Source: Acidobacteriota bacterium
GTDB taxonomy: Bacteria; Acidobacteriota; Holophagae; Holophagales; Holophagaceae
DNA: 5,716 nt
Assembly (NCBI GenBank): GCA_021778785.1
Contig: JAJYBX010000147.1
Coordinates: forward strand, 1 to 5,716
Direction: 5' to 3'
Shown: one piece after another, positions 1 to 5,000 of the stretch
Position numbering within the stretch: position 1 is the stretch's first letter
Layout: the number at the start of each line of letters is the position of its first letter
The notes under the pieces: generated by a model
Database searches by the model: none
What the model was told of the DNA's origin: nothing
Seen by the model: only the letters and a program-made list of their open reading frames with translations
Made by a program: the position numbers and the translations under genes

Positions 1-269
1 TCCAGGGCGCAGAGGCCGACCTTCACCCCCCAGCGGCCGGCCAGGTGGGGGGCCAGATTCTCCAGGCGCAGGACGGGATCCATGGAGGGCGGCTCGATGC
101 GGCTGCAGCCGAGGCCGTTCTGCAGCGTCTCCGCCAGGCTCACCGCCATGGGGTGGCAGCCCAGGGCCGCCACGGTGAGCGCATCCCGGAGGATCCCCGC
201 GCCGCCGGACGGATCCATGCCCCCCAGGCAGAGGGCGATGGGCGGAACTTCGGGTGCGACCGGATCCAT
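1..269 (-). CDS. thiD: ThiD-type hydroxymethylpyrimidine (phosphate) kinase, N-terminal part
   Basis: Only the first 89 codons are in the window; the gene runs off the left edge. The family phosphorylates 4-amino-5-hydroxymethyl-2-methylpyrimidine and its monophosphate in the cytoplasm, supplying the pyrimidine half of thiamine. Seen in the sequence: a first beta strand (IALCLGG, residues 11-17) followed by the substrate-loop signature MDPSGGAGI (18-26), then LQNGLG (49-54), where ThiD proteins place the pyrimidine-contacting Gln (here Q50), and WGVKVGL (80-86), matching the family's V-K-I-G-M strand. The ATG at 269 puts the first strand at the usual distance from the N terminus, but the Shine-Dalgarno upstream is poor and the frame stays open further upstream. 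It lies 59 bp downstream of fliN with no terminator between, so co-transcription is possible. The signature differs from typical ThiD (GGMDP instead of GSDP, no Lys in the following helix), so substrate preference is uncertain. Another ribokinase-superfamily vitamin kinase is the main alternative. Confidence 0.8.
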   Translation of the reverse strand, partial: MDPVAPEVPPIALCLGGMDPSGGAGILRDALTVAALGCHPMAVSLAETLQNGLGCSRIEPPSMDPVLRLENLAPHLAGRWGVKVGLCAL

Positions 270-328
270 GGCGAAGTCCCAGGATGCCACAGGCGGGGCG
301 GGGGCCCTACCCGGAGGTGTCCGGCGGA

Positions 329-634
329 TCAGACCTTGCGGTCGGGGTCCACCACCTCGGTGACGCGGAGGCCCAGGCTGTCCTCCAGGACCGTGACCTC
401 GCCGTGGAGGAGCACGCGCTCCTTGCAGAGCACGTCCATGGGCTCGCCGGCGCTCTTCTTCAGCTCCACCAGGGAGCCGGGCTCCAGGTCCAGCAGCTCG
501 CGGATGGTCATGCGGGTCTGCCCCAGCTGGATCTCCAGCCTCAGGGGCGTGTCGATGAAGGGCATGAGCTCCGCCACCACCTGCTCGAAGCTGAGCACGC
601 GCTCGCCTTCCATCCGGTCCACCCGCTTGGCCAT
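329..634 (-). CDS. fliN: Flagellar motor switch protein FliN (SpoA/C-ring domain)
   Basis: A 101-residue protein that is nearly all one SpoA domain (about residues 27-97). FliN forms the bottom of the cytoplasmic C-ring with FliM and FliG, takes part in rotation switching, and docks the FliH/FliI export apparatus. Visible family landmarks are TPLRLEIQLGQTRMTIRELL, then LDLEPGSLVEL, GEPMDVL and HGEVTVLEDSLGLRVTEV, all in canonical order. The segment after DVL reads CKERVLLHGEV where most FliN proteins have a V-N-G-x-x-hydrophobic-x-R-G-E-V pattern, a mild divergence. The ATG at 634 has a Shine-Dalgarno AGGAG four bases upstream. Length fits the short stand-alone FliN class, without the long N-terminal extension of FliY. 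It lies 77 bp after fliL on the same strand, so the two are probably one transcription unit. No fliM lies between them, although fliL-fliM-fliN is a common order. Confidence 0.92.
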   Translation of the reverse strand: MAKRVDRMEGERVLSFEQVVAELMPFIDTPLRLEIQLGQTRMTIRELLDLEPGSLVELKKSAGEPMDVLCKERVLLHGEVTVLEDSLGLRVTEVVDPDRKV

Positions 635-678
635 GGCTCTCCTGTGGGTCCTGTCAAAGCATGGACTCCGGTGGGGGA

Positions 679-705
679 GGCCGCAACGGGCATGCCATCG
701 CGGCC
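679..705 (-). other. Inverted repeat between fliL and fliN
   Basis: In the 77-bp gap, GGCCGC (679-684) is matched by GCGGCC (700-705), and the palindrome GGCATGCC (689-696) lies in the intervening loop. A minus-strand transcript could form a 6-bp GC stem. No T run follows, so it is not a standard intrinsic terminator. It might be a processing or partial-attenuation structure, or chance in GC-rich DNA. Confidence 0.3.
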
Positions 706-711
706 GCTTCC

Positions 712-1320
712 CTACTGCTGGATGGCCCAGTCCACGATGAGCACATCCTTGATGGGGCGCTTGGGCTTCTTGTGCTTCGGCGGATCCTCGCCGGGTTTCA
801 GCGGCTTGGGCCCGAACTGGGCGTTGAGCTTGTCCTTGATGTCCTGCCGGAGGGATTCCCGGAACTCGGGATCGGAGGCATCCTCCACGCTCTTGCCGGT
901 GAGGGCGTCCAGGACGATGGCCTGGATCTCGCTGCGCTCAGGGGAGGCCTTGTCGCTGGCGGCCAGCTTGCCCAGCTCGGCATCGCAGAAGAGGATGTTC
1001 AGCTCGCAGTGGAGGAACGCGTTCAGGCGCGGGCCGGAGAGGTTCACGTTCCGCGTCAGGACCATGACGGGCGGCCCGCTGGCCCCCTCGCCTTCGCCCC
1101 CGCCGGAGGCTTCGCCCCCGCAGTCCCCATCGTCGTCATCGGCCGCGCCCTGGCTGCCGGGGGCCTGCTGGGCGGTTGCGGCCTTGGCGGCGGCGCGCTT
1201 CTTCAGGAAGACCCGGACGCCGAATCCCCCGCCGCCCAGGACCGCGAGGCCCACCAGGACGATGAGGATCAGCTTGAGCGGGAGCTTCCTGCCGGTGGGT
1301 TCGTCTTGTTCGTCGGACAT
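712..1320 (-). CDS. fliL: Flagellar basal-body protein FliL
   Basis: A 202-residue single-pass inner-membrane protein. FliL surrounds or associates with the stator units at the flagellar base and affects motor torque and stator stability. Seen: a short charged cytoplasmic N terminus, one transmembrane segment (about residues 14-35, LKLILIVLVGLAVLGGGGFG), a positively charged stop (KKR), a low-complexity Ala/Asp/Gly/Glu linker (about 43-82), then the periplasmic FliL fold. Fold landmarks are a strand at 86-93, a strand near HCELNILF (104-111), the helix ERSEIQAIVLDALTGKSVED (128-147), the second helix around EFRESLRQDIKDKLN (152-166), and the terminal strand KDVLIVDWAIQQ, equivalent to the family's V-x-F-x-x-F-x-x-Q ending. 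Oddities: a Lys/Pro-rich insert (about 171-189) before the last strand and three periplasmic cysteines (C67, C105, C112). The ATG at 1320 follows GAGAGG at five bases. Sequence is divergent, but topology and the two ends support FliL. Confidence 0.85.
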   Translation of the reverse strand: MSDEQDEPTGRKLPLKLILIVLVGLAVLGGGGFGVRVFLKKRAAAKAATAQQAPGSQGAADDDDGDCGGEASGGGEGEGASGPPVMVLTRNVNLSGPRLNAFLHCELNILFCDAELGKLAASDKASPERSEIQAIVLDALTGKSVEDASDPEFRESLRQDIKDKLNAQFGPKPLKPGEDPPKHKKPKRPIKDVLIVDWAIQQ

Positions 1321-1593
1321 CGGTGCCTCTCGGATGCCCTATGCATCGGAAGGCGGTGCCAGGAGTCTGAATTGTGGCCGCCACGGCCACGACGGCTCCC
1401 TCGATGGGGATGGATCCAGTCCTGGCGGGTTTTTCGGCGGGGGTTTCCAGCCAAAGCCCGGGGGACCAACCTTCGGGGCACGGAGATCAGACGGAGGAAT
1501 AGAACTCAAAAAAGAATAATTGAAAAAAAACAGGGCCCGATGAAATGGGCCCCGTCGATGGTGGTGCGCGACAGCCTGCCGCGCGGAATCCGA
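1321..1593 (-). other. Intergenic region HU-fliL with two hairpins in the fliL leader
   Basis: No gene is seen in these 273 bp. The HU end holds the HU terminator and an AT-rich stretch (1501-1530). Nearer fliL two stem-loops can form in the minus-strand transcript: GTGGCC/GGCCAC with a 5-base loop (1374-1390) and GATGC/GCATC with a 5-base loop (1333-1347). The second sits directly upstream of the GAGAGG ribosome binding site of fliL. A GCCGAAAA element (1431-1438, minus strand) resembles the flagellar sigma-28 -10 box but lacks a matching -35, so no promoter is assigned. Confidence 0.4.
1523..1556 (-). terminator. Intrinsic terminator of the HU gene
   Basis: Read on the minus strand, GGGCCC (1552-1547) and GGGCCC (1538-1533) form a six-pair GC core around an 8-base loop. 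Further outer pairs, including G-U wobbles, extend the stem. An uninterrupted run of eight T follows immediately (1530-1523). The hairpin begins about 37 bp after the HU stop codon. It is directional: the plus strand has no T run after the stem. Confidence 0.92.
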
Positions 1594-1890
1594 CTACTTG
1601 CGCTTCTTGCCGCCCTTGCCGTTGACTTCGTCAGCGAGCTTCTTGCCGGGCTTGAACTTCGCGACCTTCTTGGCAGCGATCTTGATGGGCTTGTTGTCGC
1701 GGGGGTTGCGGCCGGTGCGGGCGCCGCGGCTCACGACGGAGAAGGTGCCGAAGCCGACGAGGGTGACCTTGTCGCCAGTGCGCATGGCCGAGGAGATGCT
1801 TCCCAGCACCTGATCCAGGGCGGCAGCCGCCTGAGCCTTGGTGATACCGGCCTTCTCGGCGACGGCGCTGACCAGTTCAGCCTTGTTCAT
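1594..1890 (-). CDS. HU-family DNA-binding protein
   Basis: A 98-residue histone-like nucleoid protein that binds and bends DNA with little sequence preference, as a homodimer or heterodimer. Seen: the N-terminal helical dimerisation part (MNKAELVSAVAEKAGITKAQ), the turn GDKVTLVGFGTFSVVSR (39-55), then the DNA-binding beta arm with ARTGRNPRDNKPIKI (57-71) containing the minor-groove-inserting R61-N62-P63, and the closing FKPGKKL (79-85). It is slightly longer than the usual ~90 residues because of a basic tail (GKGGKKRK, 91-98). ATG 1890 has GGAGG five bases upstream. The gene stands alone, with its own terminator downstream and the divergent truA region upstream, which fits an independently regulated, highly expressed gene. 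IHF subunits share the fold, but the GFGTF and RNP context fits HU better. Confidence 0.96.
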   Translation of the reverse strand: MNKAELVSAVAEKAGITKAQAAAALDQVLGSISSAMRTGDKVTLVGFGTFSVVSRGARTGRNPRDNKPIKIAAKKVAKFKPGKKLADEVNGKGGKKRK

Positions 1891-2035
1891 GGAAACCTCC
1901 GAAATTGGGGAACTGTGTCCCCGGGTTGAGGAAAAGCGGATCGGCCCGGAACCGAGACGACCGTATTAGCTCGATTTTCAAGATCCAATGGCCCTGAAAG
2001 GCCGATGAATCCTAGATGTTGCCTAAACTGCCAAG

Positions 2036-2064
2036 AAGCTACGCCGGGGATGTAGTGGGGTCAA
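2036..2064 (-). promoter_or_regulatory. Weak candidate promoter for HU
   Basis: On the minus strand TTGACC (2064-2059, five of six matches to the sigma-70 -35 box) is followed after 17 bases by TAGCTT (2041-2036, three of six matches to the -10 box). This would give a leader of roughly 140 bases. A second -35-like TTGGCA lies about 30 bases downstream but has no good -10 at proper spacing. The call rests mainly on the -35 and is weak. Confidence 0.25.
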
Positions 2065-2200
2065 GGCTTTTCTTCAAAAAAAAATCGGAGAACGGCTGTA
2101 TGGGCTGGTTTCATGCCCCATGGAACATCCGAATGGCCTTGGGTGCTCGGTTGTAAGTCTCACGTATCTCGCAAATGTCCGTAGAACGGGCCTGTACGCC

Positions 2201-2260
2201 AGGGGCCCCCTCGCGGATCGAGGCTTCCGCTGGATCGACGACACGGCTCCCCGGGCCCCT
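2201..2260 (+). promoter_or_regulatory. Foldable 5' leader of truA (three-stem junction)
   Basis: AGGGGCCC (2201-2208) is exactly complementary to GGGCCCCT (2253-2260), giving an 8-bp closing stem. Immediately inside, CCTCG/CGAGG (2209-2213 with 2219-2223) closes a 5-base loop. CCG-C-TG with CACGG (2227-2232 with 2242-2246) forms a third stem with one bulged C. The closing stem ends just before the GGAGG/ATG of truA (2267-2274), so folding could affect ribosome access. It matches no riboswitch class I recognise. Alternative pairings are possible in GC-rich sequence, and transcription of this segment is assumed. Confidence 0.35.
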
Positions 2261-2271
2261 ATGATGGAGGC

Positions 2272-3078
2272 ATGGCACACCCCTACTTCCTCACCGTGGC
2301 CTACGCCGGCGGGGGCTTCCACGGCTGGCAGATCCAGACGGTCCTCCGCAGTGGCCAGGGCGAGCTCTGGAAGGCCCTCAGGGCCCTCGAACCGGAGGCT
2401 CCGATGCCCCAGGGCACCGGCCGCACGGACGCGGGGGTCCATGCCAGGGCCCAGGGGGTGCTGATCCAGGTCTCCCGCTCCTGGGACTCCTACCGCCTCC
2501 TGGCGGCCCTGAACGCCCATCTGCCCTGGGACCTGCGCGTGATGGCGGCCCAGCCGGCCCCGGAGGGCTTCTTCCCGCGCCAGCACGCGGTGGCCAAGCG
2601 CTACGTGTACCGCCTGGGCACGGGCCCCGCCCAGGATCCCCTCCGGCACGGCCTCCTCTGGCATGTCCGCGGGGGGGGGCCGCTCGACGCCGGGGCCATG
2701 GAGGCGGCGGGCCAGGGACTCCTGGGCACCCATGACTTCTCGAGCTTCCGCTGCGCCGAGTGCGTGGCCCGGACGCCCGTGAGGACCCTCCATGCCTTCC
2801 GCATCCGGCCCGCCGAAGCCGGTCTCGACCTGGTGTTCGAGGGGGACCGGTTCCTCATGCACCAGGTGCGGATCATGACCGGCACCCTGGTGGACATCGG
2901 CCGGGGCCGGCGTCCGGCGGCCTCGCTGGCCGGCATCCTCGCGGCCCGGGATCGGGCCGCCGCGGGCCCCACTGCGCCGCCCGAGGGGCTGTACATGGAT
3001 CGGGTGTGGTACGAGGCGCGCTGGGGGATCGGGGAGCCCAGTCCCTTCGGGGAGGGTGCCCGGGATCAGTCCAGGTAG
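2272..3078 (+). CDS. truA: tRNA pseudouridine(38-40) synthase TruA
   Basis: A 268-residue cytoplasmic enzyme that converts uridines 38-40 in the tRNA anticodon stem to pseudouridine. Seen in order: the first strand and FHGWQ (16-20), the catalytic motif GTGRTDAGVHA (48-58) with nucleophile D53, NAHLPWDLRV (82-91), the active-site region KRYVYRLG with the conserved Tyr, HDFSSFR, VRTL, the C-terminal motif FLMHQVRIMTGTLVDIGRG, and the family ending TAPPEGLYMDRVWYE. Length is typical. ATG 2272 is the only start that keeps the first strand; GGAGG sits only one base before it, tighter than usual. It is the sole plus-strand gene, divergent from HU and convergent with the TonB-like gene, whose stop it overlaps by 13 bp. 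The last ~17 residues lie past the usual domain end. A run of nine G (2671-2679) encodes three glycines in a variable loop. Confidence 0.97.
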   Translation: MAHPYFLTVAYAGGGFHGWQIQTVLRSGQGELWKALRALEPEAPMPQGTGRTDAGVHARAQGVLIQVSRSWDSYRLLAALNAHLPWDLRVMAAQPAPEGFFPRQHAVAKRYVYRLGTGPAQDPLRHGLLWHVRGGGPLDAGAMEAAGQGLLGTHDFSSFRCAECVARTPVRTLHAFRIRPAEAGLDLVFEGDRFLMHQVRIMTGTLVDIGRGRRPAASLAGILAARDRAAAGPTAPPEGLYMDRVWYEARWGIGEPSPFGEGARDQSR

Positions 3079-3773
3079 AAGCCCACGCCCTGCCAGACCT
3101 TGAAGCGGGTGGACCCGTCCTTCGAGGTCGCGGGGTCGAACACCAGGTTCTTGGCGGACTGCACGCAGGCCTCATCGGCGGCCTTCGCATCCGGGGAGCC
3201 GCCGGGGAGGCCCTGGAGCAGCCGGGCGTCGAGCACCTCGCCCTTCTCGCTGATGAGGACGTTCACGACCACCACGCCCGTGGGCCGGCTGCTGAAGAGG
3301 CCGGAGGCCTTGATGCGCGGCGTGGCGCGATTGAGGTTCAGCGGGCGGGCGGGTTGGATCTCCTTGGAGAGCATCACGAGATCCCCCTCCTTGGGCGTGG
3401 CGGCGGCCTGCTGGCGCAGCTCCTCGTTCTCCGCCTTGACCCTGGCCAGTTCGGTCTGGGCCGCTTCCGCGCTCCTGCGGGCGGTTTCAAGATCCTTCAG
3501 CAGGGTGTCCCCGCCGCTCACATTGGCCTTGAGGTTGGCCTTGAGCTGGTCGGCCTCCTTCCGGGCCGCCTCGGCGTCGGCCTTGGCCTGATCGCGGGCC
3601 TGCTGGGCGGCGACCAGATCCTGCTGGAGGCTGTCGGTGGCGGCCAGGCGCTGCTTGAGGGCATCCCGTTCGTCGGTGAGCTTCCTCACCTGGGCCTGGA
3701 GCTGGGCCACCGTCGGCCGCTTCGCGGCGGCCAGGGGCATGGCGATCATCAGCAGGGCGAGCGGCACGCGCAT
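3066..3773 (-). CDS. Secreted coiled-coil protein with TonB-like C-terminal domain
   Basis: A 235-residue protein of unassigned function. The N terminus (MRVPLALLMIAMPLAAA, then KRP) looks like a short signal peptide with an A-x-A cleavage site after residue 17. Residues about 20-125 are Ala/Gln/Glu/Lys-rich with heptad character, interrupted near VSGGD (85-89), indicating a long coiled coil. The C-terminal ~85 residues resemble the TonB C-terminal fold: GVVVVNVLISEKGEVLDARL (166-185), a helix with AADEACVQSAKNLVFDPA (198-215), and the last strand VWQGVGFYLD. Unlike true TonB it has no retained N-terminal anchor and no Pro-rich spacer, and no exbB/exbD is nearby, so energy transduction is unlikely; an envelope or scaffold role is inferred. 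The frame is open to 3893, but ATG 3773 is chosen because GGAGG lies seven bases upstream and it exposes the signal peptide. It starts 26 bp after the DUF4388 gene, probably as one operon. Confidence 0.82.
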   Translation of the reverse strand: MRVPLALLMIAMPLAAAKRPTVAQLQAQVRKLTDERDALKQRLAATDSLQQDLVAAQQARDQAKADAEAARKEADQLKANLKANVSGGDTLLKDLETARRSAEAAQTELARVKAENEELRQQAAATPKEGDLVMLSKEIQPARPLNLNRATPRIKASGLFSSRPTGVVVVNVLISEKGEVLDARLLQGLPGGSPDAKAADEACVQSAKNLVFDPATSKDGSTRFKVWQGVGFYLD

Positions 3774-3799
3774 GGCGGCACCTCCGGAACGGGGAGGGC

Positions 3800-4924
3800 C
3801 TAGCGCGCGGCGCCGGGCTGGTCGCCTCCCTGGGCTGGTTTGGACACCTTGAGAATCCCACGCTTGATGAGCTTGGTGAAGATGGACAAGCACTCCCCCT
3901 GCTCAAAGGGCGCGATGGAGAGGATGTCCTTGATGGTCCACAGGCCATTCACCCGCGTGGCGAGGAAGGCCTCGTTGGGGCCGAGGCTGGTGGTCATCAG
4001 CTCATCCAGGCTGACGGCCAGCTCGGGGATGAGCTCCTGGTCGAGGGTCTTCTCCTCGAGCATGTCCTGGACCATGGTCATCATCTTGCTGGCGTCCTGG
4101 TGCCGGGGCTGGTCCTGGAGGATGCGGCGCAGCTCCTCCTGGGCCTCCTGGAGCTTCTGCTTCTCGACGAGGGCGCGGGCCCGCTGCAGCTGGAGGCTCG
4201 GGTTCTCGCCCAGGTTCCCGCCCGCCGAGACGATGCGGACCAGGCCCTTCTCGTGCAGGTCGAAGAGCAGCTTGTTGATCTTGTATTCCGGCATCCGCAT
4301 TTCCAGCACGAGCTGGTCCACGCGCTTGTTGCCGTCCAGTCGGGAAAGGATGTCGGCATCCTCGGGCGCCAGGGGCAGGCGCTCGGCGATGGCTTCCGAG
4401 ATGGGGGAGAGGACCGCATCGCCGCCCTTGACGACCTTGCGGATCCGCTTCCAGTCGTCCAGGCGTCGGGCGCCCTCGAGCACGATGCCCGTCACGTCCA
4501 GGCTCAGGAGCATGGACTTCTGGTGGGAGGGGGCCCCGTCGTGGAACTCGAAACTGCCGACGTTCCAGAGGAACGTGTCGTAGATGCTCTCCTCCACCTT
4601 GAGCTGGACGATGCGGCGGATCTCGGCCTCGGTCACCAGCTGGCGGTTGATGAGGATGCGGCCCAGCAGCTGCTGCTCGTCCTCCTGGGTGGCCAGGGCC
4701 TCGCGCAGCTGGTCCTCGGTGATGCGGTTGAAGGCCAGCAGGTACTGGCCGAGGTACTCGCGGGGATCGGAGGACCAGATGCTGGTGATGCGCCCCTCGT
4801 GGAAGGCCACGCGCTTGGTGTGCAGGGGGCCGCGCAGTTCCAGGACGCCGGTCTTCTTGCCGACGGCAAGCCACTGGAAGATGTCCTCCAGCCCCATCGT
4901 CGCCAGATCACCGCTCAGCGCCAA
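3800..4924 (-). CDS. DUF4388 (PATAN-type) protein with MshEN-like and winged-helix-like segments
   Basis: A 374-residue, apparently cytoplasmic protein. Residues 1-55 (MALSGDLATMGLEDIFQWLA, TGVLELRG, VAFHEGRITSIW) match the DUF4388 N-terminal domain, found in regulatory proteins of acidobacteria, myxobacteria and deltaproteobacteria. Residues 57-80 and 86-109 are two L-G-x-x-(L/I)-(L/I)-containing 24-mers separated by EDEQQ, as in the MshEN cyclic-di-GMP module, but position-one Arg is Tyr and Leu. GSFEFHDG (123-130) follows. Residues 183-232 and 312-361 look like winged helices and align without gaps. Residues 243-275 are helical and TPR-like. The start is TTG at 4924, supported by GAGGAGG ending seven bases upstream and by the family opening MALSGDL; the first in-frame ATG is at residue 10 and would cut the domain. 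It precedes the TonB-like gene by 26 bp. Function is unknown; regulation of motility, surface structures or signalling is a family-based guess. Confidence 0.85.
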   Translation of the reverse strand: MALSGDLATMGLEDIFQWLAVGKKTGVLELRGPLHTKRVAFHEGRITSIWSSDPREYLGQYLLAFNRITEDQLREALATQEDEQQLLGRILINRQLVTEAEIRRIVQLKVEESIYDTFLWNVGSFEFHDGAPSHQKSMLLSLDVTGIVLEGARRLDDWKRIRKVVKGGDAVLSPISEAIAERLPLAPEDADILSRLDGNKRVDQLVLEMRMPEYKINKLLFDLHEKGLVRIVSAGGNLGENPSLQLQRARALVEKQKLQEAQEELRRILQDQPRHQDASKMMTMVQDMLEEKTLDQELIPELAVSLDELMTTSLGPNEAFLATRVNGLWTIKDILSIAPFEQGECLSIFTKLIKRGILKVSKPAQGGDQPGAAR

Positions 4925-4931
4925 AGACAGC

Positions 4932-4938
4932 CCTCCTC
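4932..4938 (-). promoter_or_regulatory. Ribosome binding site fixing the TTG start
   Basis: GAGGAGG on the minus strand is near-perfectly complementary to the 16S rRNA tail and ends seven bases before TTG (4924-4922). It places initiation at TTG, not at the downstream ATG (codon 10). Confidence 0.75.
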
Positions 4939-4979
4939 AGCTCTCTAAGAGTACCCACATCCTTGGTGAAAAACACATA

Positions 4980-5000
4980 GGACTATAGATCTACAAGTCC
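4980..5000. promoter_or_regulatory. 21-bp imperfect dyad over the candidate -10 box
   Basis: GGACT (4980-4984) and AGTCC (4996-5000) are inverted arms around the perfect palindrome TAGATCTA (4986-4993), with spacers of one and two bases. It covers the proposed -10 element, the position of a repressor operator. No known regulator site is recognised. Confidence 0.35.

Larger units (their letters stand above)
1891..2271. other. Divergent intergenic region between HU and truA
   Basis: This 381-bp stretch has no convincing gene and is more AT-rich than its surroundings between about 1960 and 2100. It should contain the HU promoter (minus) and the truA promoter (plus). It includes a run of nine A (2076-2084), a short imperfect hairpin (ATGGGC...GCCCCAT, about 2100-2121) and the foldable truA leader (2201-2260). 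I see no strong truA promoter. Confidence 0.5.

Noticed and set aside
76..270. Three copies of CATGGATCC in the thiD region, suggesting a repeat
   Set aside because: Each copy encodes Met-Asp-Pro in frame, one of them in the family signature, so coding explains them.
1346..1362. TGGCAC element upstream of fliL, reminiscent of a sigma-54 promoter
   Set aside because: The -24-like TGGCAC is present, but the invariant GC at the -12 position is missing at the required spacing.
1431..1438. GCCGAAAA (minus strand), similar to the sigma-28 flagellar -10 box
   Set aside because: Seven of eight bases match, but no TAAA-like -35 occurs 15 bases upstream.
254..1929. Two long plus-strand open frames (254-1519 and 661-1929, over 420 codons each)
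   Set aside because: They lie antisense to fliN, fliL and HU, which are clear family members. Their translations are low-complexity, with no recognisable domain, and they run through the HU terminator region. Long antisense frames are expected in GC-rich coding DNA.
2151..2179. TTGTAA as a -35 box for a truA promoter
   Set aside because: The sequence 16-18 bases downstream (around AATGTC) does not resemble a -10 box.
2074..2862. A 262-codon minus-strand frame across the truA region
   Set aside because: It is antisense to the well-supported truA, has His/Gly/Ala-rich composition without motifs, and begins in the intergenic A run.
3774..3893. N-terminal extension of the TonB-like gene to an upstream ATG at 3893
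   Set aside because: The extra 40 residues overlap the end of the DUF4388 gene, have no domain character and would bury the signal peptide; the ATG at 3773 has a proper GGAGG.
4100..4948. A 282-codon plus-strand frame opposite the DUF4388 gene
   Set aside because: Its Leu/Asp/Gly/Gln-rich translation mirrors the codon pattern of the DUF4388 gene on the other strand, and no ribosome site or domain was seen.
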